This document shows positions 8,564 through 15,943 of a DNA stretch of 64,000 nt, in pieces. The position numbers and the translations under genes were made by a program. Numbering within the stretch: position 1 is the first letter of the stretch; each line of letters begins with the position of its first letter. Source of the stretch: Rhodospirillum centenum SW (lineage in GTDB: Bacteria; Pseudomonadota; Alphaproteobacteria; Azospirillales; Azospirillaceae); NCBI RefSeq assembly GCF_000016185.1, contig NC_011420.2, positions 2,314,501 to 2,378,500 of the forward strand. Reading direction: 5' to 3'. The notes beneath the pieces are model-generated. The model had not been told where the DNA came from and searched no databases. It was given only the letters and a program-made list of their open reading frames with translations.

Positions 8564-8834
8564 AGAGCCTCCTTTCCTTCCGGCTGGCCATCCGGGCGGA
8601 GATGATCCACCGGAACGGTCCGGCATCGGCATCGGACCGCCATGTGTAGACGACAGCCAGGGTATCGGCGCCGACGCGACCCAGCGCCACCAGACGCTCC
8701 TCGCCATACTCGAAGCGCCGGTCCGCCCTCTCGATCGTATGGCCGGCGAAGATGCGGGCGGCATACAGAAAACCGAAGCCCCGCTCCCGCCTTGTCTTCT
8801 CGTCCTTCGCCGGATCGAAGTCGAACAACGCCAT
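8544..8834 (-). CDS. brnT: BrnT-family ribonuclease toxin
   Basis: The 96-residue protein matches the BrnT pattern: an N-terminal FDFDPAKDEKTRRERGFGF, a middle EYGEERLVALGRVG, and a basic C-terminal IISARMASRKERRLY. BrnT toxins are RelE-fold ribonucleases that stop translation and are neutralised by the partner encoded just downstream. The start at 8834 is chosen because the family begins MxxFDFDPAK; the frame is open further upstream to 8927 without conservation. The 3' end overlaps the antitoxin start by 20 bases. A -10-like element ends only six bases before the ATG, so the transcript may be leaderless. Confidence 0.85.
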   Translation of the reverse strand: MALFDFDPAKDEKTRRERGFGFLYAARIFAGHTIERADRRFEYGEERLVALGRVGADTLAVVYTWRSDADAGPFRWIISARMASRKERRLYAAFFP

Positions 8835-9186
8835 GGAGCGAGGATAGCCGGCCCCCCGCCCCTGCACAAGGAAGCGTAGCGTTACAACCCACACGCCCTC
8901 CGGTCGGGGCTGTCGCCGGCGGGCCACAGGGATGCGGCGACGCTGCCGCGGCGGTGGCGGGCGCGGGGCGGCTCGGCTATGGTGCTGCCCGGCGGCGGTC
9001 CCGGCAGCGGGGCCGCCGTCGCGGTCCGGATGCCGGGGCAGCGCGCCACGCCGACCGGAGGGGGGAGGCAGGATGCCGGCGGCCGATGGCTGCCGGACGG
9101 AACCAGGACCGCGCCAGGATCAGGACCACGCCGGGATCAGAACCGTCTGAAGGTCGGAACCGCGCAAACCGCAGGACAGCGCCACC
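8835..9186. other. Divergent spacer between brnT and fsa
   Basis: These 352 bases contain no gene I can support. Near 8841-8869 lies the probable toxin promoter. At 9102-9152 there is an imperfect tandem repeat with a period of about 17 bases (units ACCAGGACCGCGCCAGG, ATCAGGACCACGCCGGG, then a decayed third). No clear promoter for fsa was found. Confidence 0.55.
8841..8869 (-). promoter_or_regulatory. Putative promoter of the brnT-antitoxin operon
   Basis: Read on the minus strand, TTGTGC and TATCCT are separated by 17 bases, and TATCCT ends six bases before the ATG of brnT. Transcription would begin at or next to the start codon. The -35 element is weak. Confidence 0.4.
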
Positions 9187-9882
9187 ATGAAGTTCTTCGT
9201 CGATACCGCCGACCTTGCCGAAATCCGGGATCTGGCCGCCACCGGCCTGCTGGACGGGGTGACCACCAACCCCAGCCTGGTCGCCAGGACCGGCCGCCCC
9301 TTCGTGGATCTGGTGGCGGAGATCTGCGACGTGGTCAGCGGCCCGGTGAGCGCCGAGGTCGCCGCCACCGACGCCGAGACCATGCTGAAGGAAGGCCGCC
9401 ATCTGGCGCGCATCGCGCCGAACGTGGCGGTGAAGGTGCCGCTCACGCCGGCCGGGCTGAAGGTCTGCCGCACGCTGGCGAACGAGGGCACGATGGTGAA
9501 CGTCACCCTCTGCTTCTCGGCGGCGCAGGCGATCCTGGCGGCCAAGGCCGGGGCGGCCTTCGTCTCCCCCTTCGTCGGGCGGCTGGACGACATCGGCCAG
9601 ACCGGCCTGAACCTGATCGCCGAGATCGTGGAGATCTACGACCGCTATCCCGCCTTCACCACCGAGGTGCTGGTCGCCAGCATCCGCAACCCGACGCACG
9701 TCACCGAATCGGCCCGCCTGGGCGCCCATGTGGCGACCATGCCGCCGGCGGTGATCCGCCAGCTCTTCGCCCATCCGCTGACCGACAAGGGGCTCTCCCA
9801 GTTCGTCGCCGACTGGCAGAAGACCGGGCAGAACATCCTGGAGCAGGCGATCCCCGACCGCAGCGGCCAGGACAGGGCGTGA
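9187..9882 (+). CDS. fsa: Fructose-6-phosphate aldolase / TalC-type transaldolase
   Basis: The 231-residue protein belongs to the short transaldolase family. It has [13 protein letters not shown] at the N-terminus, the TTNPS motif at 26-30, and the Schiff-base lysine K83 in [12 protein letters not shown]. Members either transfer dihydroxyacetone in the pentose phosphate pathway or cleave fructose 6-phosphate; the two activities cannot be separated by eye. It heads a rightward set fsa - DUF484 - xerC that sits beside priA, an arrangement I recall as typical of alphaproteobacteria. A modest GGACAG precedes the ATG. Confidence 0.93.
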   Translation: MKFFVDTADLAEIRDLAATGLLDGVTTNPSLVARTGRPFVDLVAEICDVVSGPVSAEVAATDAETMLKEGRHLARIAPNVAVKVPLTPAGLKVCRTLANEGTMVNVTLCFSAAQAILAAKAGAAFVSPFVGRLDDIGQTGLNLIAEIVEIYDRYPAFTTEVLVASIRNPTHVTESARLGAHVATMPPAVIRQLFAHPLTDKGLSQFVADWQKTGQNILEQAIPDRSGQDRA

Positions 9883-9935
9883 CCGCAGCGACCGGAACCG
9901 GCAGAGGCTGAACAGGGCAGGGTGAGGACGCGCGC

Positions 9936-10646
9936 ATGGGCCGAGAGCACATCACCCGCCCGCTGGGCGAGGACCTGACGGCCGAGGATGTGGCCGCCTA
10001 TCTGCGTGAGCACCCGGACTTCCTGGTGCAGCATCCGGACCTGATCGGACACCTGACCCCGCCCGCGCTCCACCGCGGCGACGGCGTGGCCGACATGCAG
10101 TTCTTCATGCTGCAACGGCTGCGCGGCGAGGTGGGCCGGCTGTCCGACCAGCAGCGGGAACTGATCGCCACCACCCGCGCCAACCTGAACAACCAGAACC
10201 GGGTGCATGCGGCGGCGCTGTTCCTGCTGGATGCCTCCAGCTTCGAGCATCTGATCCAGACCATCACGACCGATCTGGCCGTGCTGCTGGACCTGGACGT
10301 CGCCGCCCTGGCCGTGGAATCGCAGGTGCCGGAGATCGGCCTCGCCGCACGCACCGGCCTGAAGCTGCTGGAAGCCGGCGACATCGGCACCATCCTGGGC
10401 CGGCGCGACGTGCTGCTGCGCGACAATGTCGTGGGCGCGCCGGAGATCTATGGCCCGGCCGCCGCCCTGGTGCGGTCGGAGGCGCTGGTCCGGCTGCGCC
10501 TCTCCGGCGACGGACCGCAGGGCCTGCTCGCCTTCGGCAGCCGCGAGCCGGACATGTTCCACCCCGGCCAGGGGACGGAGCTTCTCACCTTCCTGGCCCG
10601 GGTGATGGAGCGCTGCATCCGCTCCTGGCTGGACCTGCCCCGGTAG
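9936..10646 (+). CDS. DUF484-family GAF-like protein
   Basis: The 236-residue protein is a DUF484 member. It shows the start motif DVAAYLREHPDFLVQHPDL at about residues 18-36, a coiled helix (residues ~60-90, QRLRGEVGRLSDQQRELI) and a GAF-like domain behind it. The family is nearly always found directly upstream of xerC in proteobacteria, as here (four bases before xerC), but its biochemical role is not established. AGGGTGAGGA gives a good ribosome site for the ATG at 9936. Confidence 0.9.
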   Translation: MGREHITRPLGEDLTAEDVAAYLREHPDFLVQHPDLIGHLTPPALHRGDGVADMQFFMLQRLRGEVGRLSDQQRELIATTRANLNNQNRVHAAALFLLDASSFEHLIQTITTDLAVLLDLDVAALAVESQVPEIGLAARTGLKLLEAGDIGTILGRRDVLLRDNVVGAPEIYGPAAALVRSEALVRLRLSGDGPQGLLAFGSREPDMFHPGQGTELLTFLARVMERCIRSWLDLPR

Positions 10647-10650
10647 CGCC

Positions 10651-11676
10651 ATGACGGGCGGCGTCCCCAGCCTGGGTTTCGCCTGCCAGCCGGACGCGGC
10701 CGAGGCGCTGGAGCGCTGGGGCCGCTGGCTGGAGCATGAGCGCGGCGCCTCCACCCACACGCTGCGCAGCTACCGTGCCGATCTGGCCGGGTTCCTGGCC
10801 TTCGTCGCGGAACACCGCGGAAGACCGCCCGGGCTGAACGACCTGGGCGCGCTGGACCTCGGCGCTTTCCGCGCCTGGCTGGCCGCCCGCGCCGCCGACG
10901 GGGCCGGGGCGGCGACCCGCTCGCGCGGGGTGTCCGGCGTACGCAGCTTCTTCCGCTGGGCCGACCGCAGCGGCCTGCTGCACAACCCCGCCATCGCCCT
11001 GCTGACGGCGCCCAAGGCGCAGCGCCCCCTGCCCCGCCCGCTGGCGGCGGACGATGCCGCCCTGCTGCTGGAAGAGGCCGCCGCCGTGCCGGAGGCGCCC
11101 TGGATCGGGCTGCGCGACCGGGCCCTGTTCACCCTGCTCTACGGCTGCGGCCTGCGCATCTCCGAGGCGATCGGGCTGAACCGCAGCGACCTGCCGGCCG
11201 GGGCCGCCAGCGTCCGCGTCCTGGGCAAGGGGGGCAAGCAGCGCGACGTGCCGGTGCTGCCGGCGGTGCGGGAGGCCGTGGCCGCCTATCTGGCCGCCGT
11301 TCCCTGGGGCGGCGGACGCGCGGCGCCCCTGTTCGTCGGCGCCAAGGGCGACCGGCTGAGCCCCGACGTGGCGCGCCGGCAGATGCGGCACCTGCGGGCG
11401 CTGCTGGGCCTGCCCGACAGCACCACGCCGCACGCGCTCCGCCACAGCTTCGCCACCCACCTGCTGGGCGGCGGGGCGGACCTGCGCGCCATCCAGGACC
11501 TGCTGGGCCATGCCAGCCTGAGCACGACCCAGCGCTACACCGACGTGGATGCGGAGCACCTGCTGTCCGTCTACGAAACCGCCCATCCGCGTGCGCGGCG
11601 GCAGGGCCATCAGACGGTCAGGTCTGTATGCGATGCCCTTCCCCCCCGGCTTCGCAACCAGGAATCTGAGCGCTAA
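10651..11676 (+). CDS. xerC: Site-specific tyrosine recombinase XerC
   Basis: XerC, with XerD, resolves chromosome dimers at dif. The 341-residue product has the N-terminal SAM-like core-binding domain (about 15-120) and the catalytic domain. All catalytic residues are present: R169 in GCGLRISE, K193 in LGKGGKQR, H261 and R264 in HALRHSFATH, H287 in LLGHASL and the nucleophile Y296. Their spacing is as in E. coli XerC shifted by 21. The protein extends about 24 residues beyond the usual ending near HPRARR, with no similarity I recognise. XerC rather than XerD is chosen from the DUF484 linkage. The dif site is not in the window as far as I can see. Confidence 0.93.
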   Translation: MTGGVPSLGFACQPDAAEALERWGRWLEHERGASTHTLRSYRADLAGFLAFVAEHRGRPPGLNDLGALDLGAFRAWLAARAADGAGAATRSRGVSGVRSFFRWADRSGLLHNPAIALLTAPKAQRPLPRPLAADDAALLLEEAAAVPEAPWIGLRDRALFTLLYGCGLRISEAIGLNRSDLPAGAASVRVLGKGGKQRDVPVLPAVREAVAAYLAAVPWGGGRAAPLFVGAKGDRLSPDVARRQMRHLRALLGLPDSTTPHALRHSFATHLLGGGADLRAIQDLLGHASLSTTQRYTDVDAEHLLSVYETAHPRARRQGHQTVRSVCDALPPRLRNQESER

Positions 11677-11732
11677 GGTGGAAGCATGCATCTTTTCCGC
11701 ACGCTTCGCGCACCTTGGCCCGAGCCTCGCCG

Positions 11733-12233
11733 ATGACGGATTCCAACGGGCCGGAGTCGTCAGAGCTTGATGCAGGTATGCATAATGCGTACTTTCATGG
11801 GGTCTGGTCGATCCGGATCGTCATTGAGGCCGATGACTTCTTCGACCAGGGGCAGCACCCGGGAACCTTCGTCTTCTACGTGGACCTCTGGAAGGAAGGA
11901 CAGCTCTGGGGACGGCTGGACGTCATAACGACCCCGCTTGTCCAGGGCAGTGAGGTCCGGCTGCTGGATACCCATGTGCATGGGCTTTCCAGGGGTGGGC
12001 TGGGCCGTGACGGTATAAACGCCATCTGCTGGGCAATCCTGGAGGATTTCGGCTGTGACTCGCTTGTCGTTGAAGGAGGCGTACGCACGACGGGAGCCAA
12101 TCCAGGGCATCGCCCAGAACCCTTCCGGTTCCCCCATGGCCCTGGTTCTGCGATGCGTCGGGCCGGTTTCCGAGCCCGTCACGCTGGCCCGGCTGCTTGT
12201 CCGGAACGGCCTGCGCCTGACCAAGGCGCATGA
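11733..12233 (+). CDS. Unknown protein, overlaps an HTH gene
   Basis: The frame encodes about 166 residues from the ATG at 11733, or 151 from a second ATG at 11778. The sequence looks protein-like up to roughly GGVRTTGANPGHRPEPFRF: alternating aromatic/hydrophobic strands (VWSIRIVIEADDFF, GTFVFYVDLW, GQLWGRLDVI), then a helix and the VRTTGANPG motif, which I vaguely recognise from small unknown proteins of alphaproteobacteria. After that the composition becomes shadow-like, and the last 179 bases overlap the downstream HTH gene in another frame. Either the two genes overlap extensively or this one is frameshifted near its end. I cannot name a function; a toxin role is possible from its position. 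Confidence 0.5.
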   Translation: MTDSNGPESSELDAGMHNAYFHGVWSIRIVIEADDFFDQGQHPGTFVFYVDLWKEGQLWGRLDVITTPLVQGSEVRLLDTHVHGLSRGGLGRDGINAICWAILEDFGCDSLVVEGGVRTTGANPGHRPEPFRFPHGPGSAMRRAGFRARHAGPAACPERPAPDQGA

Positions 12234-12567
12234 GGTGCTGAACAGCGTCACGGCCGGTCGGACGGTGGCAGTCGAACTGCCCCGCGTCGAGGATGCCGCG
12301 GCCCTCGTGGACTCCCTGCGGGGACTGGGTGTCGCCGCGGTCCGACGCACGGCCCCTCCTGCCCCCGATGTACGGCGGGTCCGCGAAAGGCTGGGCCTGA
12401 CCCAGCGGGAATTCGCGGCGACCTTCGGGATCGAGCTTGGCACCCTGCGGAACTGGGAGCAGAACCGCAATCCTCCGGACGCGCCCGGACGCCTGCTGCT
12501 GCGCGTCCTGGAGCGTCATCCCGAAATCGTCGCGGAAGCAGCGGAAGAGACGGCGGCCGACGCCTGA
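12055..12567 (+). CDS. HTH (XRE-type) regulator with a ribosomal L7/L12 C-domain-like N-terminal region
   Basis: The 170-residue protein ends in a helix-turn-helix (about residues 108-150: VRRVRERLGLTQREFAATFG then LGTLRNWEQNRNPPDAP), close in style to HigA/NadS-type antitoxins. The preceding segment, about residues 36-98, with LVRNGLRLTKAHEVLNSV and VEDAAALVDSLRGLGVAAV, has the pattern of the bL12 C-terminal domain (helix with LKEAKELV, then a helix ending G-A-x-V). The start is uncertain: GTG at 12055 has GGAGG nine bases upstream and is chosen, while the ATG at 12136 lacks a ribosome site. Its promoter-proximal partner overlaps it by 179 bases. Confidence 0.72.
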   Translation: MTRLSLKEAYARREPIQGIAQNPSGSPMALVLRCVGPVSEPVTLARLLVRNGLRLTKAHEVLNSVTAGRTVAVELPRVEDAAALVDSLRGLGVAAVRRTAPPAPDVRRVRERLGLTQREFAATFGIELGTLRNWEQNRNPPDAPGRLLLRVLERHPEIVAEAAEETAADA

Positions 12568-12597
12568 CGCGCGACCGCCGCCTGAGGCTTCCCGTCC

Positions 12598-14007
12598 TCA
12601 GATGTGGATGGGACGGCCGTCCACGGCGAGGCAGGCTTCCTTGATCGCCTCGGTCAGGGTCGGGTGGGCGTGGCTGGTGCGGGCCACGTCTTCGCTGCTG
12701 GCACCGAATTCGAGGGCCAGGGCCAGTTCCTCGATCATGTCGCCGGCGTTGGCGCCGATGATGTGGGCGCCCAGCAGCGTGTCGGTCCTGGCGTCGGCCA
12801 GCACCTTCACGAAGCCCTCGGTCACCTGCATGGCGCGGGCGCGGCCGTTGGCGGTGAAGGGGAACTTGCCGACCTTGTAGGCGATGCCGGCCTCCTTGAG
12901 CTGCTCCTCCGTCCGGCCGACGGCGGCGATCTCCGGCCAGGTGTAGACCACGCCCGGGATGGCGTCGTAGTTGATGTGGCCGGACTGGCCCGCCATCACC
13001 TCGGCGGCGACCACGCCCTCCTCCTCCGCCTTGTGGGCCAGCATCGGGCCGGCGATGACATCGCCGATGGCCCAGATGCCGGGCACGTTGGTGCGGAAAT
13101 GGTGGTCGGTGACGATGCGCCCGCGGCTGTCCAGCGCCACGCCGACCGTCTCCAGCCCCAGCCCCTCCGTGTAGGGACGGCGGCCGATGGCGACCAGCAC
13201 GATGTCCGCCTCCAGCGTCGTCTCGCCGCCGCCCTTGGCCGGCTCCAGCGTCAGGGTCACGCTCTCCGCGTTCATCCGGGCGCCGGTCACCTTGGTCCCC
13301 AGCTTGAAGGACAGGCCCTGCTTGCCCAGGATGCGCTGCGCGTGCTTGGACACCTCCGCGTCCATGCCGGGCAGGATGCGGTCCAGGAACTCCACCACCG
13401 TGACCTGGGCGCCCAGGCGCTGCCAGACGGACCCCAGCTCCAGCCCGATGACGCCGCCGCCGATGACGACCAGCCGGCCGGGCACCTTGTCCAGGTCCAG
13501 CGCCCCGGTGGAGCTGACGATCCGCTTCTCGTCGATCGTGACGCCGGGCAGCGGCATCACGTCGGAGCCGGTGGCGATCAGGATGTTCTTCGTCGTCAGC
13601 GTCTCGGCGGCGCCGTCCGGCTTCACCACCTTCACCACGCCCGGCGCGTCGATGACGCCGCGGCCGTGGAAGCGCGCGACCTTGTTCTTCTTGAACAGGA
13701 ACTGCACGCCTTCGACGTTCGACTGCACGACCCTGGTCTTGTGCGCCATCATCGCGGGGAGGTCCAGCTCCACCCCGGTGACCTTGACGCCGAAGCCGCC
13801 CAGGCCGTGCTTCGCCTCCTCGTACTTCTCGCTGGCGGTCAGCAGCGCCTTGGAGGGGATGCAGCCGATGTTCAGGCAGGTGCCGCCCAGGGTGTCCCGC
13901 ATCTCCACGCAGGCGGTCTTCAGGCCGAGCTGGGCCGCGCGGATGGCGGCGACGTAGCCACCGGGACCGCTGCCGATGACGACGAGGTCGAACTGCATGT
14001 CAGCCAT
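12598..14007 (-). CDS. lpdA: Dihydrolipoyl dehydrogenase (E3)
   Basis: E3 reoxidises the dihydrolipoyl arms of 2-oxoacid dehydrogenases with NAD. The 469-residue protein has the FAD loop [10 protein letters not shown] from residue 12, the redox pair C44/C49 in [13 protein letters not shown], the NAD-binding [13 protein letters not shown], and the C-terminal catalytic HAHPTLTE. Length is normal. The start at 14007 follows AAGGA. It is surely the E3 of the complex encoded by sucA-odhB at 18.4-22.6 kb, but a chemoreceptor and a histidine kinase gene lie between, and it has its own likely promoter at 14130-14158. Confidence 0.97.
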   Translation of the reverse strand: MADMQFDLVVIGSGPGGYVAAIRAAQLGLKTACVEMRDTLGGTCLNIGCIPSKALLTASEKYEEAKHGLGGFGVKVTGVELDLPAMMAHKTRVVQSNVEGVQFLFKKNKVARFHGRGVIDAPGVVKVVKPDGAAETLTTKNILIATGSDVMPLPGVTIDEKRIVSSTGALDLDKVPGRLVVIGGGVIGLELGSVWQRLGAQVTVVEFLDRILPGMDAEVSKHAQRILGKQGLSFKLGTKVTGARMNAESVTLTLEPAKGGGETTLEADIVLVAIGRRPYTEGLGLETVGVALDSRGRIVTDHHFRTNVPGIWAIGDVIAGPMLAHKAEEEGVVAAEVMAGQSGHINYDAIPGVVYTWPEIAAVGRTEEQLKEAGIAYKVGKFPFTANGRARAMQVTEGFVKVLADARTDTLLGAHIIGANAGDMIEELALALEFGASSEDVARTSHAHPTLTEAIKEACLAVDGRPIHI

Positions 14008-14129
14008 GGGGATCGTCCTTGGGGTCGGGTAAACGGGGGGGTCGGGGAAACGGGAGGATCGGGAGAGATGGATCCCGGCCGCCGCTGCGGACGGGCGGGC
14101 GCGGGAGGACGTGGAAAGAAACGGCGACC

Positions 14130-14158
14130 TTTATCGCAAGGCCGGGTACGGCTGTCCA
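14130..14158 (-). promoter_or_regulatory. Putative sigma-70 promoter of lpdA
   Basis: On the minus strand TGGACA (five of six consensus bases) and GATAAA (four of six) are 17 bases apart. Transcription would start near 14123, giving a leader of about 115 bases. Confidence 0.45.
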
Positions 14159-14416
14159 CCGCCCGGCCCGGCCGGTGCCGGTCCGAAAGGACAGGGTGCG
14201 GTCGCGCGCGGGGCCGGACAGACCCCCACGGAAGGGTAGTGATACTTAAGGATGAGATTGCCCCTTCCGTTCCCCCTGTACATATCAGCACAATCTGCAG
14301 CAGCATGGCCGGAGCCGGTCCGTCCACCGGCGGGCGGCGGTGGACAGGTGTGGTCGGGTGCAAGGGGCTAACGGATGGTAAACCGCTGCGCGGCTACCGT
14401 CCGCACAAGGAAACAC

Positions 14417-14446
14417 TCCGGACCGGGCGCGCGCGCCCGGTCCGGA
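14417..14446. promoter_or_regulatory. Perfect 30-bp palindrome in the chemoreceptor leader
   Basis: The half-site TCCGGACCGGGCGCG is followed directly by its exact reverse complement with no loop. The palindrome ends 15 bases before the ATG at 14462, and the ribosome site GGAGG lies between. It could be a dimer operator or, as RNA, a very stable stem next to the ribosome site. It is not followed by a T-run, so it is not a standard terminator. Confidence 0.7.
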
Positions 14447-14461
14447 CGGGCGGAGGGCCGG

Positions 14462-15910
14462 ATGGCGTATGACGGGCAGACACCGCCGACAGCGCGGCAG
14501 GGGGCGGACGGCGTGGCCGGCGGACCGGGCAGCCGCGTGGGCGGGGCGGTCGCGGAGATCGCGCGCGACGTGGGGTCCCTGGGTGTCTCCATCGCCGACA
14601 TCGCGGGCCATGTCGATGACGTCACCGCCCGGGTGGAGGAGCAGGACCGCGTCTTCCGGGAGCTGCGGGGCGAGGCGCACGGCATGTCCGAGCGCAACCG
14701 GCGGGTGACGGAATCGACGCAGACGGCCCGCGCCGTCGCCGCCCGCGCCCGCAGCGAGGTGGAGAGCAGCCGCGACCAGGTGGAGCGCGCCCTGGCCGAC
14801 ATCCGCGCCCTGACCGAGGCGGTGGCCGGGATCGAAAGCCAGCTCGCAGGACTGGAGGGCGCGCTGGAGCGGGTCGGGCGCGTGGCCCAGGGCATCAACG
14901 CCATCGCCAAGCAGACCAACCTGCTGGCGCTCAACGCCACCATTGAGGCGGCCCGCGCCGGGGCCGCGGGCAAGGGCTTCGCCGTCGTGGCCGGAGAGGT
15001 CAAGGCCCTGGCCACCAAGACGACGGAGGCGACGCAGGAGATCGACGCCACCCTGCGCCAGCTCACGGCGGAGGCGCGGGCGCTGATCACCCGCAGCGGC
15101 GACAGCGTGCAGCGCGCGGCGTCGGTCCGCAACGACACCAACCGGATCGGCGAGGTGATGCGCACCGTGGCCGACGCCATGGCCGAGGTGGACCGCGAGC
15201 AGGACCGCATCGACAGCGCCGCCCGCGCCATCGGCGACAGCATCGCCGCGGTGGAAGGGCGCATCGACGGGCTGGCCGGCGGCGTCAGCCAGACGGCAGC
15301 CAACCTGACCGGCGCGCGCGACCGGCTGAACGGCCTGCTGTCGGCCGGGGAACGCCTGATCGGCGCCACCGCCGAACTGGGGGTGGAGACGGTGGACACC
15401 CCCTATATCCGCGCAGCCCAGGAGACGGCCGCGCGCATCGCCCGCGCCTTCGAGGCCGAACTGGCGCGCGGCAGCCTGAGCGAGGCCGACCTGTTCGACC
15501 GCGACTACCGCCCCGTCGCCGGCACAGACCCGCAGCAGGTGATGACCCGCTTCACCGCCCTGACCGACCGTCTGCTGCCCGATATCCAGGAGCCGGTGCT
15601 GTCCCTGTCCGACCGGGTGGTGTTCTGCGCCGCGGTGGACAGCAACGGCTACCTGCCCACCCACAACCGGCGCTTCAGCCAGCCGCAACGGCCGGGCGAG
15701 CGCGCCTGGAACATGGCCAACAGCCGCAACCGCCGCATCTTCAACGACCGCGTCGGGCTGGCGGCGGGCCGCAACACGCGGCCTTTCCTGGTCCAGGCCT
15801 ACCGCCGCGACATGGGCGGCGGCGCGTTCGCCCTGATGAAGGACGTCTCCGCCCCCATCCTGGTCAACGGCCGTCACTGGGGCGGCCTGCGCATCGCCTA
15901 CAAGGTCTGA
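14462..15910 (+). CDS. Soluble methyl-accepting chemotaxis protein with C-terminal sensor-like domain
   Basis: The 482-residue protein has an MCP signalling domain: long coiled coil (about 30-300) with the conserved hairpin tip at about 143-175 ([20 protein letters not shown], then [15 protein letters not shown]), which binds CheA/CheW. There is no transmembrane segment or signal peptide, so it should be cytoplasmic. The C-terminal part (about 320-482) is a separate domain containing [30 protein letters not shown] and a final [13 protein letters not shown] recall similar tails in alphaproteobacterial receptors, and it is likely the ligand-sensing part. The ATG at 14462 is chosen for its GGAGG and because upstream codons are non-conserved. 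The gene converges with the histidine kinase. Confidence 0.9.
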   Translation: MAYDGQTPPTARQGADGVAGGPGSRVGGAVAEIARDVGSLGVSIADIAGHVDDVTARVEEQDRVFRELRGEAHGMSERNRRVTESTQTARAVAARARSEVESSRDQVERALADIRALTEAVAGIESQLAGLEGALERVGRVAQGINAIAKQTNLLALNATIEAARAGAAGKGFAVVAGEVKALATKTTEATQEIDATLRQLTAEARALITRSGDSVQRAASVRNDTNRIGEVMRTVADAMAEVDREQDRIDSAARAIGDSIAAVEGRIDGLAGGVSQTAANLTGARDRLNGLLSAGERLIGATAELGVETVDTPYIRAAQETAARIARAFEAELARGSLSEADLFDRDYRPVAGTDPQQVMTRFTALTDRLLPDIQEPVLSLSDRVVFCAAVDSNGYLPTHNRRFSQPQRPGERAWNMANSRNRRIFNDRVGLAAGRNTRPFLVQAYRRDMGGGAFALMKDVSAPILVNGRHWGGLRIAYKV

Positions 15911-15943
15911 CGCAGCGCCCGGCGGGGCGCCGCGCCAGGAAAC

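Larger units (their letters stand above)
14008..14461. other. Divergent control region between lpdA and the chemoreceptor gene
   Basis: This 454-base spacer is one of the largest here. It contains the probable lpdA promoter (14130-14158), a locally AT-richer stretch at about 14230-14300, and a perfect 30-bp palindrome at 14417-14446. I found no coding sequence with protein-like character and no clear promoter for the rightward gene. Confidence 0.6.

Noticed and set aside
8564-8869. N-terminal extension of the antitoxin frame
   Set aside because: It runs antiparallel in frame terms through brnT on the same strand, has no conservation, and the ATG at 8563 has an excellent ribosome site.
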